The notes under the pieces are model-generated. The model worked only from the letters and a program-made list of their open reading frames with translations. It was not told the DNA's origin and did no database searches. From Acanthamoeba sp. SK_2022b (taxonomy: Eukaryota > Discosea > Longamoebia > Acanthamoebidae), in NCBI GenBank assembly GCA_027943245.1, contig JANDJZ010000175.1, positions 1 through 64,000 of the forward strand: a stretch of DNA of 64,000 bases, given 5' to 3'. The translations under genes and the position numbers were made by a program. This document shows, one piece after another, positions 54,101-64,000 of the stretch (within the stretch, counting starts at the first letter, position 1; every line of letters begins with the position of its first letter).

Positions 54101-56545
54101 AGACAACTACTAACCTGAGGCACTGATAGGCTCCCATGTGGAAATTGCTACTCGAAAGCGATTGAGCTTGGTCCTCTCCGCCCTCCTCTGTCACGCGAGT
54201 GAAGAGAAGCGGATTGACCGAATGGCGAAACCAATCCATCTGCCACTTGCACGTACGCCACGCCTCCTGTGGGAAGTCAGAACCCATGGTGCACGTGAGC
54301 AACATTTGATCTTCCAGAAGACTCCCTTCACGTGGAGTTCAACGAGGGAGAAGCATACGGCATATTGGAACTCAGAGAGGTCCAGGAAGTGGCTTGGGTA
54401 TTGCACAGCGAAGCCGCGCAGGTAGACTTCCAACAGGTGGTGATGGCCCAGCTTCTGCAACGACGAAAGCAGTCCTTGACACAATGGTAGCGGAGGCTTG
54501 TTGCCTGTGTGCTGTAGCGTCATGTCGTAGACACCAAGTGCTTTGCTCCAATCGTGCTCGTGCTCGTAGGTCTTAATCCGTGAGTGGATGCTTGGAGTCG
54601 AGAAATGCGTATTCGGTTGTTAGGACGTGAGTGAGAGAGCAGCAGTGGACATACCTCTGATTACGCTGCAAGCCATAAATGCTGTCCGGCTCGTTGATGT
54701 TGCTGTAGATCTCAAGCAGCAGCTCCATGTACGAAGGCGTCTCCTGCTGTCCGTCGACTATCATGCCGTCGCTCCCGTTGCTGTGTCCGTTGCTCGAAAT
54801 GCTGCCTCCGATATCAAGGAAGCGCGAATACGACTCATCCGGCGGCAATTGCAGCTGCCCCATTTCCTTTTCGCACCACAACTCTACGTACAGCAAGGAA
54901 GTGAGGTATGCTGAACACCTATTTGGTTGGTTGGTTGGTTGGTTGGTTGATAGAACAACACGCGTGGGTCAAGAACACCAGTCAAGAAGAAAATTGGGAG
55001 GAAGATTCCTTTTGCAGCGAGATTAGCCATTAGGTACCTCTGGGCAGCGCGCGCGATGTCCAAGAAGTTGAAGTCCTTCCAGAAGTCAGTGTGCCAGAAC
55101 CTCTGGCAGCCATTCTTTGTCCCCTTTTTCTCCGGTGGAGCTTTGAAATCTCCTGCGCCGGCATCGCCGTCATCAACACACACATAGTTAGCACCAGCGT
55201 TGGCACGAATGCCGCCCTGGATCACATACCACGCCTCTTTGCTGTGACCTGCGTGCGTTCGTCGGTGTCCTCACCTTGCAACATGAACTGCTTCCGCAAA
55301 ACGTTCAGGGTATGCAGCGTCAGCTGTATCGATTCGGTGTTGGTGTTGGCGTCACACAGGATGTAGGTCCTAATAACCATAAGAACAAACAAAAAGGTCA
55401 TGGAGTTGAGCAGTCACTTACAACCCCGCCGTGAGCCAGGCTAGCTTAAGCTCAAAGGAGGCAGAATTGTGCGGCACCTTAAGTTGTACGAGACGTATGC
55501 CGCCAGGCTCATCGTCGAAGCTGTGCTCGATCCCACCGTGGTGAGCGTGATTGTTGAATCATCGGGGAAGCAGATGACGTTCATGAGCAGAAAGGGGAAC
55601 AGGAATTCTGCAAATTCGGGCTTCTTCAGGCACATCGGAGCAGACAAATGCAGCATTCTGAAGCGACAACCGTAATAAAACCACACTCACGAGTTAATGT
55701 GCTGTCAAGCTCATAATGTCATCCAAGAACCACACACGCGCGGGGGACAAACCTATCCTTGACGGCATGCTTGGCCAACGCGTACGCAACGTGGCACACC
55801 CATTCGTTGTAGCTGTTGTATTTCTGCGGAGACCAAAGATCGGCTGTGGCGAGAGGAATCTCGGGAAGGGCGTATGGGAAGATTGGAGGCTGTAAACGAT
55901 GTTGGTGAGCAGTCCCAACACACAGCCACGCATACATCACGCAACCTCTTGACCAGAAGATCAGAGCGGGGAAAGGAGAAAGATGAAAGAGGACCTTTGC
56001 GTTCTTGACCGAAGGGCGGTAGGGCATCAGTTCCTCCTTGATCTCCTCGTTGAGAGCGTTGAGGGCGCTGTTTCCAGAGTTGGTGCAGAGGACAGCTTTC
56101 AAGCAGTTGGATGCCATGTGCAGAACGTCCACGTCGGCGTCGGTAAGGTAGGCGTTCAGCAGCTCCAGGATAGAGATCTGTCCCCCAAGAAGTGTTCCCC
56201 AGAAGAGAGCGTAAGTGGATCATGGCACATGGCATACAACTCTAGAGAGAAGCTACAATGAGAATATGTGGAGAGCTCCCCCCCCTGACGCACCTTGGCC
56301 GCCTTGGTATGCTGTTCCTTGGAAGCCTGTCCCGTGTGTCCACCAGCGGATTGCGAAGTGTCACGCGGGAAAGAGAAGGCAATGGCGTAAGGATCGACAG
56401 CACCCAGTTCACCCAGGCATTCTCCGGCCATCTGCTGGATGGCACTGTCGTATTGCGGCGCGCAGAGCTGTACAAGCTCCCAAATCAACCGATCGATCAG
56501 GCTCTGCTGTGTCTCGGCACCTTGCGAAGCAACTAGTACCAAAGC

Positions 56546-56576
<31 letters not shown>

Positions 56577-57534
56577 CGAGAGAAGGTGAGAGTGAGCTGA
56601 TATGCAATACGACAAAATCGTACCATCGATGGAAGGCGTTTGGTGCTGATGCTGCTGACCCAGATAGGGCGTCTGGGCCTGCTTCAAGAGGCAGGTAAGA
56701 TCCGTCTTGGAGGTCTTGAGTAGCTTCTTGAGATGAGCCAGCGAAGCAATCTTCGTGGCAACGGAGATGGCCGAAGACGCCGCAACCTTGTGTGCCATGG
56801 AACCTGTGCCAGCTCCTGCCCACATGCGTATGAAGCGCTCGATCTCTTCAGCCAGGCTGTATTCGCCTCGCATACTGGCACACATGCACATGAACGTGAA
56901 GAGGGAGGGAGAGAGCGGTGGTAGCAGTGAAAGGCCGACATGAGTTGATGTGCTTACAGAGCGTATTAGGGAAAAACCACACCGAGTACAACGTACGTAC
57001 CTGTAGTAGATTTTGTTGATCCCGCTGAACACAGGACTGTCGGGAAATGGATCCAGACGAAGGATTGCGTCCTTGATCTGCATTTGCTTCATCAGCAGAG
57101 AGAGCACAGAGAGTGCTTCAAGCTGTCCCGGCTTGTTGACTCTTTGGGCGAGCGGAACGAGGGAAGTCACAATAGCCTTGAGATGATGGCCTAGCCGCTT
57201 GCCGTTCTTCTCCAGAGCGAGTGTCTGTTATGCCACCAGGTGGCGGGTGGGTAGATGGTAGTGGGGGTTAATTGGAGACATAAGACCCTCTACCCTCAAG
57301 GGCGCATTTCCCGGTACCGATAATTGCTTGAGCAGGCCGCAAGCGAGGGGAGCCAGGTTTGGGTTGTTGATTGAGCGCAGGATGGTATGGATGACATCAC
57401 GGAGCACACTGGCGGTACAAGCATTATCGCCCAGTATGTCCACAAACAGCGCCAGCACCCGGAACACCCGCAGTTGTTCCTGGACCCCCGTCAAGCTGTC
57501 AACAACAGGTGCAGAGACAGCGCGTGCGGAGGTC

Positions 57535-57565
<31 letters not shown>

Positions 57566-60500
57566 CGAGAGAGAGAGGGGACTAGGCGCAGTACTTGGCG
57601 TCGGTGTGCTGTGGCCAGGCACTGGTTGAGATGAAGCAGAATTTTCTGCACCCGGTCTTTCGTTTTGAAGAATAGGGAGACCACTTCCACCTTGAACCCT
57701 TGAGCCAAGTGTTTCAGCACATTTTTGATGGTGTCGGCGGAGAAGTAGAGATTGCTATCGTCGTCTTCCTCCTCTTCATTCTCCTGGGCGGACTGACTCT
57801 CACTATCTCCAACTGTGGCCGCACAAGGAGCAGGGAGGTGAGCGGCGCAACAGTGGGAAATTAATGCAGGTCGTGTGTACACACCTTCGGACGATTGGGT
57901 CTTGGTGAGATCGAGCAGCTTGATGAGGATCGTGTCAAGCTCTTTGGGGATCAGCTGATTGACAATCTCCGCGCCCACGAACGTAGGCAGGAAGGTGTCG
58001 CAGATGTACATGCCCAAGTCCTTCTTCTCCTTGCTTGGGGCATAGTAGAGCGGAAACGTTTGCGCAAAGATGTCCGGGTAGTACTGCAGCACTGCACACA
58101 ACCGGAGGTAAGCAACGGCATGTTACGTATGACACACGCCAACAATGTAGCATAAGCGCGCCAACGTACTGAGCTTTTCGGGGGTGACGCCCAGATGTTG
58201 TGCGACAAGCTCGATGTTGTCTCTGTCTGTAAGGTAGACGAGCTTGGGCAGAAGAATGGCCGCGAAATGGCGGAGAAAGTCCGTAAGATTCGGTTCGTTG
58301 AGGAGTTGAGTCGGGAAGAGGTGTAGCGGGAACTTGGCTTCACACCACCGGCCCAGGAGGAAAGACAGGTGATCCGAGAGCAGTGACTGGGTCGAGGGAT
58401 AGGAAAGAGTCAGCGCGACGTGCTCGATGACGTAGGCGACGAGGTCGGACATCTCCGATGCTGACCCTCCTTTATCTTCCCCAATTCGGTCATCCTCTTC
58501 GTCGACGCGCTTTTCTTTTCCCTTGCGGGACCTGGGTGCTGCGGGCTCTTCTTTCTCGCCACACCCGCTGATAACGCACAGCTCGAAGAGAATGCGCTGC
58601 TCGTTGTCCGGCGACACACAAGCAATCTCACCTAGAGTGAGCAGAGCGGTGACCCTTCCCTCCTCGGATTTGTACTTGCCTGGTGGTCACGACGCAGCAG
58701 CAGCAGCAGCGGCATGTCAGCCACGACACGCAATTGGGCGCCAAGCCGGAAAGGGGCCGGAAACGCACTGATGGGCAACAACTGGGGAGACAAGTCGTTG
58801 AATATCTGGGTCTGGTGCGGATAGAGCGAGAAGAATAGGGTGATAGCTTGGCTCATGTACTTGCGCACTTGATAGCTCGGATCCTAGTAGGCATTCACGA
58901 TCAGCTTTAACTGCCATCGCGTCCCACTCCGCAAGAGAGGACAAGTATAACACGCAGGTCTGGTACGTACCTGGAGCAGCTTGAGGAAAACCTCGGAAAA
59001 GTCTTCGCCGTCCTCTTCGTCCAGGTTCAGAAACTCGCGAACGCACTGAGCTAGCGCCACACGGGTGGGCCAGCTGATCTTGCCGTTCTCCCACAGGGCA
59101 ACGAAGGTTTTCAGCAAGGAGGTGCCGACCTTGATCGCGAACTTTCTGTCCTCCTCAGAGTGGATAGTCTGCGCAGGAGAGCAGAGCCGTTGTATTCAGC
59201 TCAGATGCACGGGCAATGAAATGAAAGATAAGTGTACCTTGGCGTTCAGGAGACTAATGACTCGCTCGACGACTCGCAACAGGTTTCGACGCACGCACTC
59301 GCGCCCAAAGGCGTCTGGCTGGGAGGTAAGCCGTCTGATACCTGTCAAAACCTGAACGTCCCGACCAAATATCGTCAGGTCGATTGAGCTCCCGTTTCTT
59401 CTCCTTCAACACTGGCCCCACTCCAACGTTTAGGCCACCTTTTTGATGTAGCTTGCTTTCGTCTCCGCTGAGATCTCAGAAAGCGTTGGAGGGTAGATGT
59501 TATCGTCACAGAACATGCTGTCTTTATCCAGGGAAGGAGCTGATCCAGAGGTTAGCCCGACAACCCCGCAGAGCATTCACGATATTCGTGTGAAGGGAGG
59601 GTATGTGTGTACCAGTAGCATGCGTCGGTTTGGTATGGCAAATGTCCAGCAGATGCGCAGCGAGCTCGAACTTGAAATCGACGACCTGGGTGAGCTTGAA
59701 CAGTTCCACCAAGACGTCACCAACATGCTCGACGGACTGCGAGAGCTGCGACGTGGCAACCTTGGCAATCGTGCGGGCCGCCATCAACACGCAGTCGTCA
59801 TCAGGCGTGCTGGCAATTTCGCCTTCGGAAGGGATAGGAAAAATGAAACGTTAACTACGCTTCGACGACAGGCCAATGGGAGTGGATGAGTACTCGAAGT
59901 CGCCCCGCTTGCTCCGGCGTCACCAAAGCTCTCTTGCTTGACGCGCCCTCCGCGCAGAGGACTTTGCACGACTGGGACTTCCTCCATCAGATCCAGATCG
60001 ACAGCGTCAAGCCGAGAGTGAGAACTCGTGGCAATGAGTGCCTACCGAGCATTGAATAGCGAGAGAAAGAAGAGAGAGAGAGAGAGAGAGAGAACGTGTG
60101 AGCGAGGTTGAACCTATGGGGAAAATGGCGAAAGCAAACCGCACTTGATTCTCCTTGCTCTGCTTTTGAGCAGTTGAGCAGTAGTCCTGGAGATAGCCGA
60201 CCAGAAAGGCTGTCAGCGGTTGTAAGAGATGCTGGTACCGGTCCAGCGGATTACTCGAGCCGCTCACGCTCTCCGCAGAGGAGCTCGACAAGCCTGCGCT
60301 TGCTCCACCGGCGGATTTAGGCATGCCACCACTTTCGCCGCTTGGCTTCTTGGGCCGCGTGGGAGGTGTCCTCGGGCTCTCGGTAGAGGTAAGTCTGCGC
60401 ATGGCCTTCGGGCAACCGCGGGATGCCGCCCATGATCTGACCAACGAGTAGAGTCGCTGGAGGAGTTGGTGGAGGAGCTGGGGGTGCGTGGTGAGCAGAG

Positions 60501-63500
60501 GCACGTTGGAAGCCAAGAAGCCGAGCAGGGTGCTTAGGGAAGAGTCGGCCAGCGTCATCACCCGCTCCACATCGACAGCGAGAAGCGAGTAGTCAGCCTT
60601 TGATGACACCGACGACGACGACGACGACGACGACGCCGACGAAGAAAGGAGCTGCGGGAGAAGAATGACGATGATCTGAGCGAGGTTGCAGATCTCCACG
60701 AGGACAAGTGTCAGCTTGTGCTTATCGAGGCCCATGGTCTTCAGTTTCTGCGCGCTGTCGAAGAGGGCGCGTCCGAGGCCCACCAGCTCGTCCGTGCGGC
60801 TGCAGAGCAGTTCCACGCAGGTGCTCTGAAGTCGTATGCGTAGAGGCACCGAGATCTGGCTCTTGCTGAAGTGGTTCTTGTTCGGCGGCTTGCTGCCGGC
60901 TGGGACAGGCTGGTCATTGGCGTACAGCTTGCGCGAGCAGTTCACCTCTGCCAGCCTCCGCTCTACCATTTGAGACTCGGTGAGCCGTGACCCTGTGACA
61001 CAGCGTCGCCGCGAGTTAGCCGAATCCGGTGGCATACACCACTTATTCACGTGTGCGCATGTACCCAAGTACTCCTCGATTCCTGCGAATGCTGGAGAGT
61101 CCAAAGGGTCGGCTGTCGAAAAGTCAAGCGAGGCAGCAGCGACGTTCCTGCGAAAGGGATCAGGGTCAAAGCCCCACTTGGCCTCATGGTGGTCGGAAGG
61201 GTCCTCCTTGATGGTAGGCGACGGCCCTGGTCGAAGCAGCGCGACGACAGCCGAGACGATGAGGTAGGGCGAGATCGGCTTGAGCAAGTTCTTGGAGAGG
61301 CGGACGTTGATGGTGTCGCGATTGAGAGACAAAAGTAGCCATTCCACGAGTCTCTCCCTCTGGGTGATCTGGCCACTGCCTTGATTATCCTTCGAACTCG
61401 AGTCGGTAGAGGAAGAATCGCCGAAGTGAAGGCGCTTCTTCATCGTCCCGCGCGCGACTTCGGCCCCTCCCCACTCCGCCGCTGTGTCCTTGACCTCGTG
61501 GCGTCGAAGGAAGCTGATCACAAACTCGATGGCAGCAATACAGCACTTGGCAGGCTCGTTGAATAGGGACGCCTTCCAGAGCTCGCCCTGCGACTCGCGC
61601 ACCAGCTTGCCATCGATGAGGTCGTGGTCGAGAATCTCCTTCATGAGTGTCAATGCTAGTTCGCTGCTGCCAGAGTTGTAGTAGGCCATCTTCCTCACCA
61701 GCGTCTCCCAGACGCCTTGCCAGAGCAGGTCTACCGTACTCCTGTCCACGAGCCTGCGCTGCGATTCGGTTTTCCTGAACGGCGCACGCTCAGCGAGGAG
61801 GTTCGGAGCTGGCTCGAGAGCGGACACCTCCAGGTCGGCGGCGTAAGTGGTCTGAACGGTCTTGACCAGCCCGATGAGTCCAGCCAGAGTCCACGCCTGT
61901 TTGGAATTAGTACGCCGCCACATATATATACACACACACACACAGAGAGAGAAAGGAAAGTATAGGTGAGTGTAATCACAGCCTAAACGGCGAGAGGAAA
62001 GGGGAGGAAGTCTACCTCAACCTCGGGCTTGTCAGAAAGATCTCCCTTGAGAATTATTGAAAGAGACTCAACGCATTGCAGGTGATGCTTGGGCGGTAAG
62101 AGGTGTGGATGCTTACTCAGCATCACCGTCAACAGCTGCAACCACGGCAGAACCGAGGATGAAAGAACGAAGCTTCCGTCGTCTGCGCCGATTATGGAGA
62201 TGCTGCCACCGCTGCTTCGACGCCCTGGTAAATGGTTGGCGACTTAGCTGAGCCAGGTGCTTGGCCAGCCGAGTAAGTGCGGGAAGTGGGAGGGTGTACC
62301 TTCGGCCACACTTGGGACGAGCAGGTTGCCGCTGTTGCCGCTGGCGGCGCCGATCACTACAGGAGAGGGAAGAGCCGACAGCAGCAGCTCAAACACGTCT
62401 GTATGTTTCCGTCGCTTTCGAGACTTGTTGGTCTCCGAGTCAGTGCTGCTGCTGCTCGCGCTCGTGGGCTGGTTCTTTCGCTTTAACTCCTCGCCTCCAT
62501 GTTCCAGTAGATCCTGCGGTGGCCAACACGGAGAGTTGATCAACTCGGGGCGTGCGATGAAGTCTAAAAGGTGCCTCTAAGGAGCTGAGGGCGCGACCCT
62601 ACCTCTGAGGATGAAGAAACGACCAAACACGCTCGACGATGGGACATGTGGAGAAAGACATCCACTGCAAACTCCAAGAAGGAGCGCCACCGGTCTTCCA
62701 GGTACAGAGGGTCCTCTTCGTTGAAGCGAGACTGCCGCATGCGATTGCTGCCAATGCATCAAGAACTCATCAGGCACGAGCATGGATGCGCTGCTGTCAT
62801 ACAAATTGAGCGCCAGCTTTCAAATGAAAGTTACCTGGAGAGAAGCTGGTAGGCCTGACCTGCACTCCTCTCGAGCTCCTTTGTTGTCAGGTCGAACAGC
62901 GTGTCCAGGTAATCGATGCCATAGTGCAGCCCGACAATGGCGCCCTCTGCAAGTCGCAGGGTCAATTAAAAAACGCACACGTACACACGACCGTTACGGT
63001 CCGGGCGCTGTGCTGGCGTACCGACAGTGGAATTGGGCATGGTGGACAGAATCTTGCCCGTAAACGAAGTGTGGAGCAGGAGTTGAAGGCGGAAGAAGTA
63101 AATGATCTGCTCCTTGAGCAACTGCTGCCGAGTGTCCCATCGTTTGAGCAAGGTCATGTGGAGTTCTTTTCCCAATTTGCGCACGCGTGCTCCTTCATCC
63201 ATTGCACAGGTCTGCACCAGATAATTAAGGGCTGACAACAGAGTGGCTGAAAAGGAGGTGGGTCAGTGACATCAAGGCCAAGGTTTGGCCCCCAGGCAGG
63301 AGACCTGTATAGGACGACCGAGGCGGGAAAAATCACCTGATGGTTTGTTGTCTTCCATGTGCTCGGAGAAATATCTAGTGAAGAACGTGTTGAACTTGGT
63401 GAAGAACGGTGCCAGCTCCATGGGGTAGTGCGTCAGCAGGCAGTGGTAAGTGCGAGCGTAGATTTGGTGCTCGATGGCAGATGACGGAGTGGACAGCAGA

Positions 63501-64000
63501 TACTCGCCATAGAGTGTCAGCAATTCTATGCACCATGCAGCATAGAGACATTAGACTCCCTTGCTAGCACGAGAACGCACGCACGATTGTTGCAACACCG
63601 ATCAGAAAGACACACACTGACCTTCGAAAAAGCTTGAACTTGCCAGCTGGCAGTAGCTGGGGACGGGTAGAATGTAGTCGCAAAGGATGTCGCTGTACTC
63701 TTTGAGAAAGGGTTGCTGCTGTGCGTCGCTTTGGCACAGCATTCGCACAAAGTGCTGCGTGAGGTCCTTGATTGAAAGAAAGAGTCGTGGACCACCTGCG
63801 CATATTTGTGATCGCACGCAGCATTTCGATCAATCACCACCGTCAGACGACCAAAAATGAGAGGATAGAGGATAGAGGATAGAGGATAGAGGATAGAGGA
63901 TAGAGGATAGAGGATAGAGGATAGAGGATAGAGGATAGAGGATAGAGGAGGCGCGAACGTTGTTCGGCAATCTTGAGGGCATTTTTGAGAGCATCGAGCA
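49527..64000 (-). CDS. ATM: ATM/Tel1 PI3K-like DNA-damage kinase (5' end beyond right edge)
   Basis: Large nuclear Ser/Thr kinase activated by DNA double-strand breaks; prefers S/T-Q sites. The C-terminal FATC reads [20 protein letters not shown] and ends WL at 49527. The kinase domain reads [100 protein letters not shown] (catalytic D-R-H-x2-N) and [20 protein letters not shown] (metal-binding D-L-G), then [20 protein letters not shown]. These match ATM rather than ATR, TOR, DNA-PK or TRRAP, and all catalytic motifs are intact. Upstream is FAT-type helical sequence ([20 protein letters not shown]) and then a long HEAT-like solenoid to the window edge ([14 protein letters not shown]). The N-terminal start and any TAN motif lie outside. 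There are many introns, several with simple repeats. Exon joins in the solenoid are approximate. Confidence 0.93.
51081..51152. repeat. (AC)n microsatellite in ATM intron
   Basis: 36 AC units on the + strand, i.e. (GT)n on the ATM sense strand. It ends eight bases before the acceptor CAG of the exon beginning [16 protein letters not shown] (exon start 51070). Confidence 0.95.
52008..52053. repeat. (GTGTG/GTGCG)n pentanucleotide repeat in ATM intron
   Basis: About nine tandem GGTGT units that change to GGTGC in the last four, showing stepwise spread of a T-to-C variant. Confidence 0.9.
54923..54949. repeat. (TTGG)n repeat at ATM intron 3' end
   Basis: Seven TTGG units on +, so (CCAA)n on the ATM sense strand, followed directly by ATAG, the acceptor for the exon starting at 54918 ([14 protein letters not shown]). 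Confidence 0.92.
63861..63950. repeat. Heptanucleotide (GGATAGA)n tandem repeat in ATM intron
   Basis: About 12.5 perfect copies of a 7-base unit (TCTATCC on the ATM sense strand), starting just after the likely donor gttcgcg near 63957. Confidence 0.95.

Overview
The window is nuclear DNA from a gene-dense, intron-rich protist. Genes are GC-rich, introns are mostly short (about 60 to 150 bases) with GT-AG ends, intergenic gaps are a few hundred bases, and microsatellites are common inside introns. The gene set (LIM/CH cytoskeletal protein, tuberin, ATM, ankyrin kinases, Raf-like kinase) and the style fit an amoebozoan, most like Acanthamoeba. That assignment is inference from style and content; no search was run.

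Layout, left to right: 3' part of a homoaconitase gene (+, 1-1772); a CH + three-LIM protein (-, 2182-4087); a poly(ADP-ribose) glycohydrolase with an N-terminal PBZ finger (-, 4472-8126); a decayed low-GC DNA transposon (8205-10494) in the gap between PARG and the divergent APMAP/strictosidine-synthase-like gene (+, 10650-12326); a flavin monooxygenase (+, 12472-14554); tuberin/TSC2 with its C-terminal Rap/Ran-GAP domain (+, 15026-25062); an ankyrin - EDR1/transglutaminase-like - kinase protein (+, 25182-29037); actin-related protein 6 (+, 29132-31398); a bZIP factor (-, 31787-33145); a GRAM-domain protein (+, 33842-35373); a PH-domain protein (+, 35645-37093); a signal-peptide-bearing Mn-type superoxide dismutase (-, 37369-38603); a 2,046-bp TTAA-flanked element (38661-40706); an animal-type phosphomevalonate kinase (-, 41233-42177); the UTP17/WDR75 WD-repeat protein (+, 42450-47282); ribosomal protein L10/uL16 (+, 47591-48429); spliceosomal SmE (-, 48547-49092); and most of an ATM kinase gene (-, 49527 to beyond the right edge).

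The genes do not form one pathway. PARG and ATM both belong to DNA-damage signalling, and the PARG linker carries a cluster of TQ motifs of the kind ATM phosphorylates. UTP17 and L10 are ribosome-production genes, and tuberin controls TOR upstream of ribosome production. Homoaconitase, the SOD and phosphomevalonate kinase are metabolic.

The most noteworthy items are the PBZ-PARG architecture, the ankyrin-EDR1-kinase with an apparently intact Cys-His-Asp triad, the animal-type phosphomevalonate kinase, the MIU-GRAM-PPxY protein, two mobile elements that landed within about 80 bp of start codons, and the placement of long simple repeats directly at intron 3' ends. Exon joins were made by eye; spans given for multi-exon genes run from start to stop codon and include introns.
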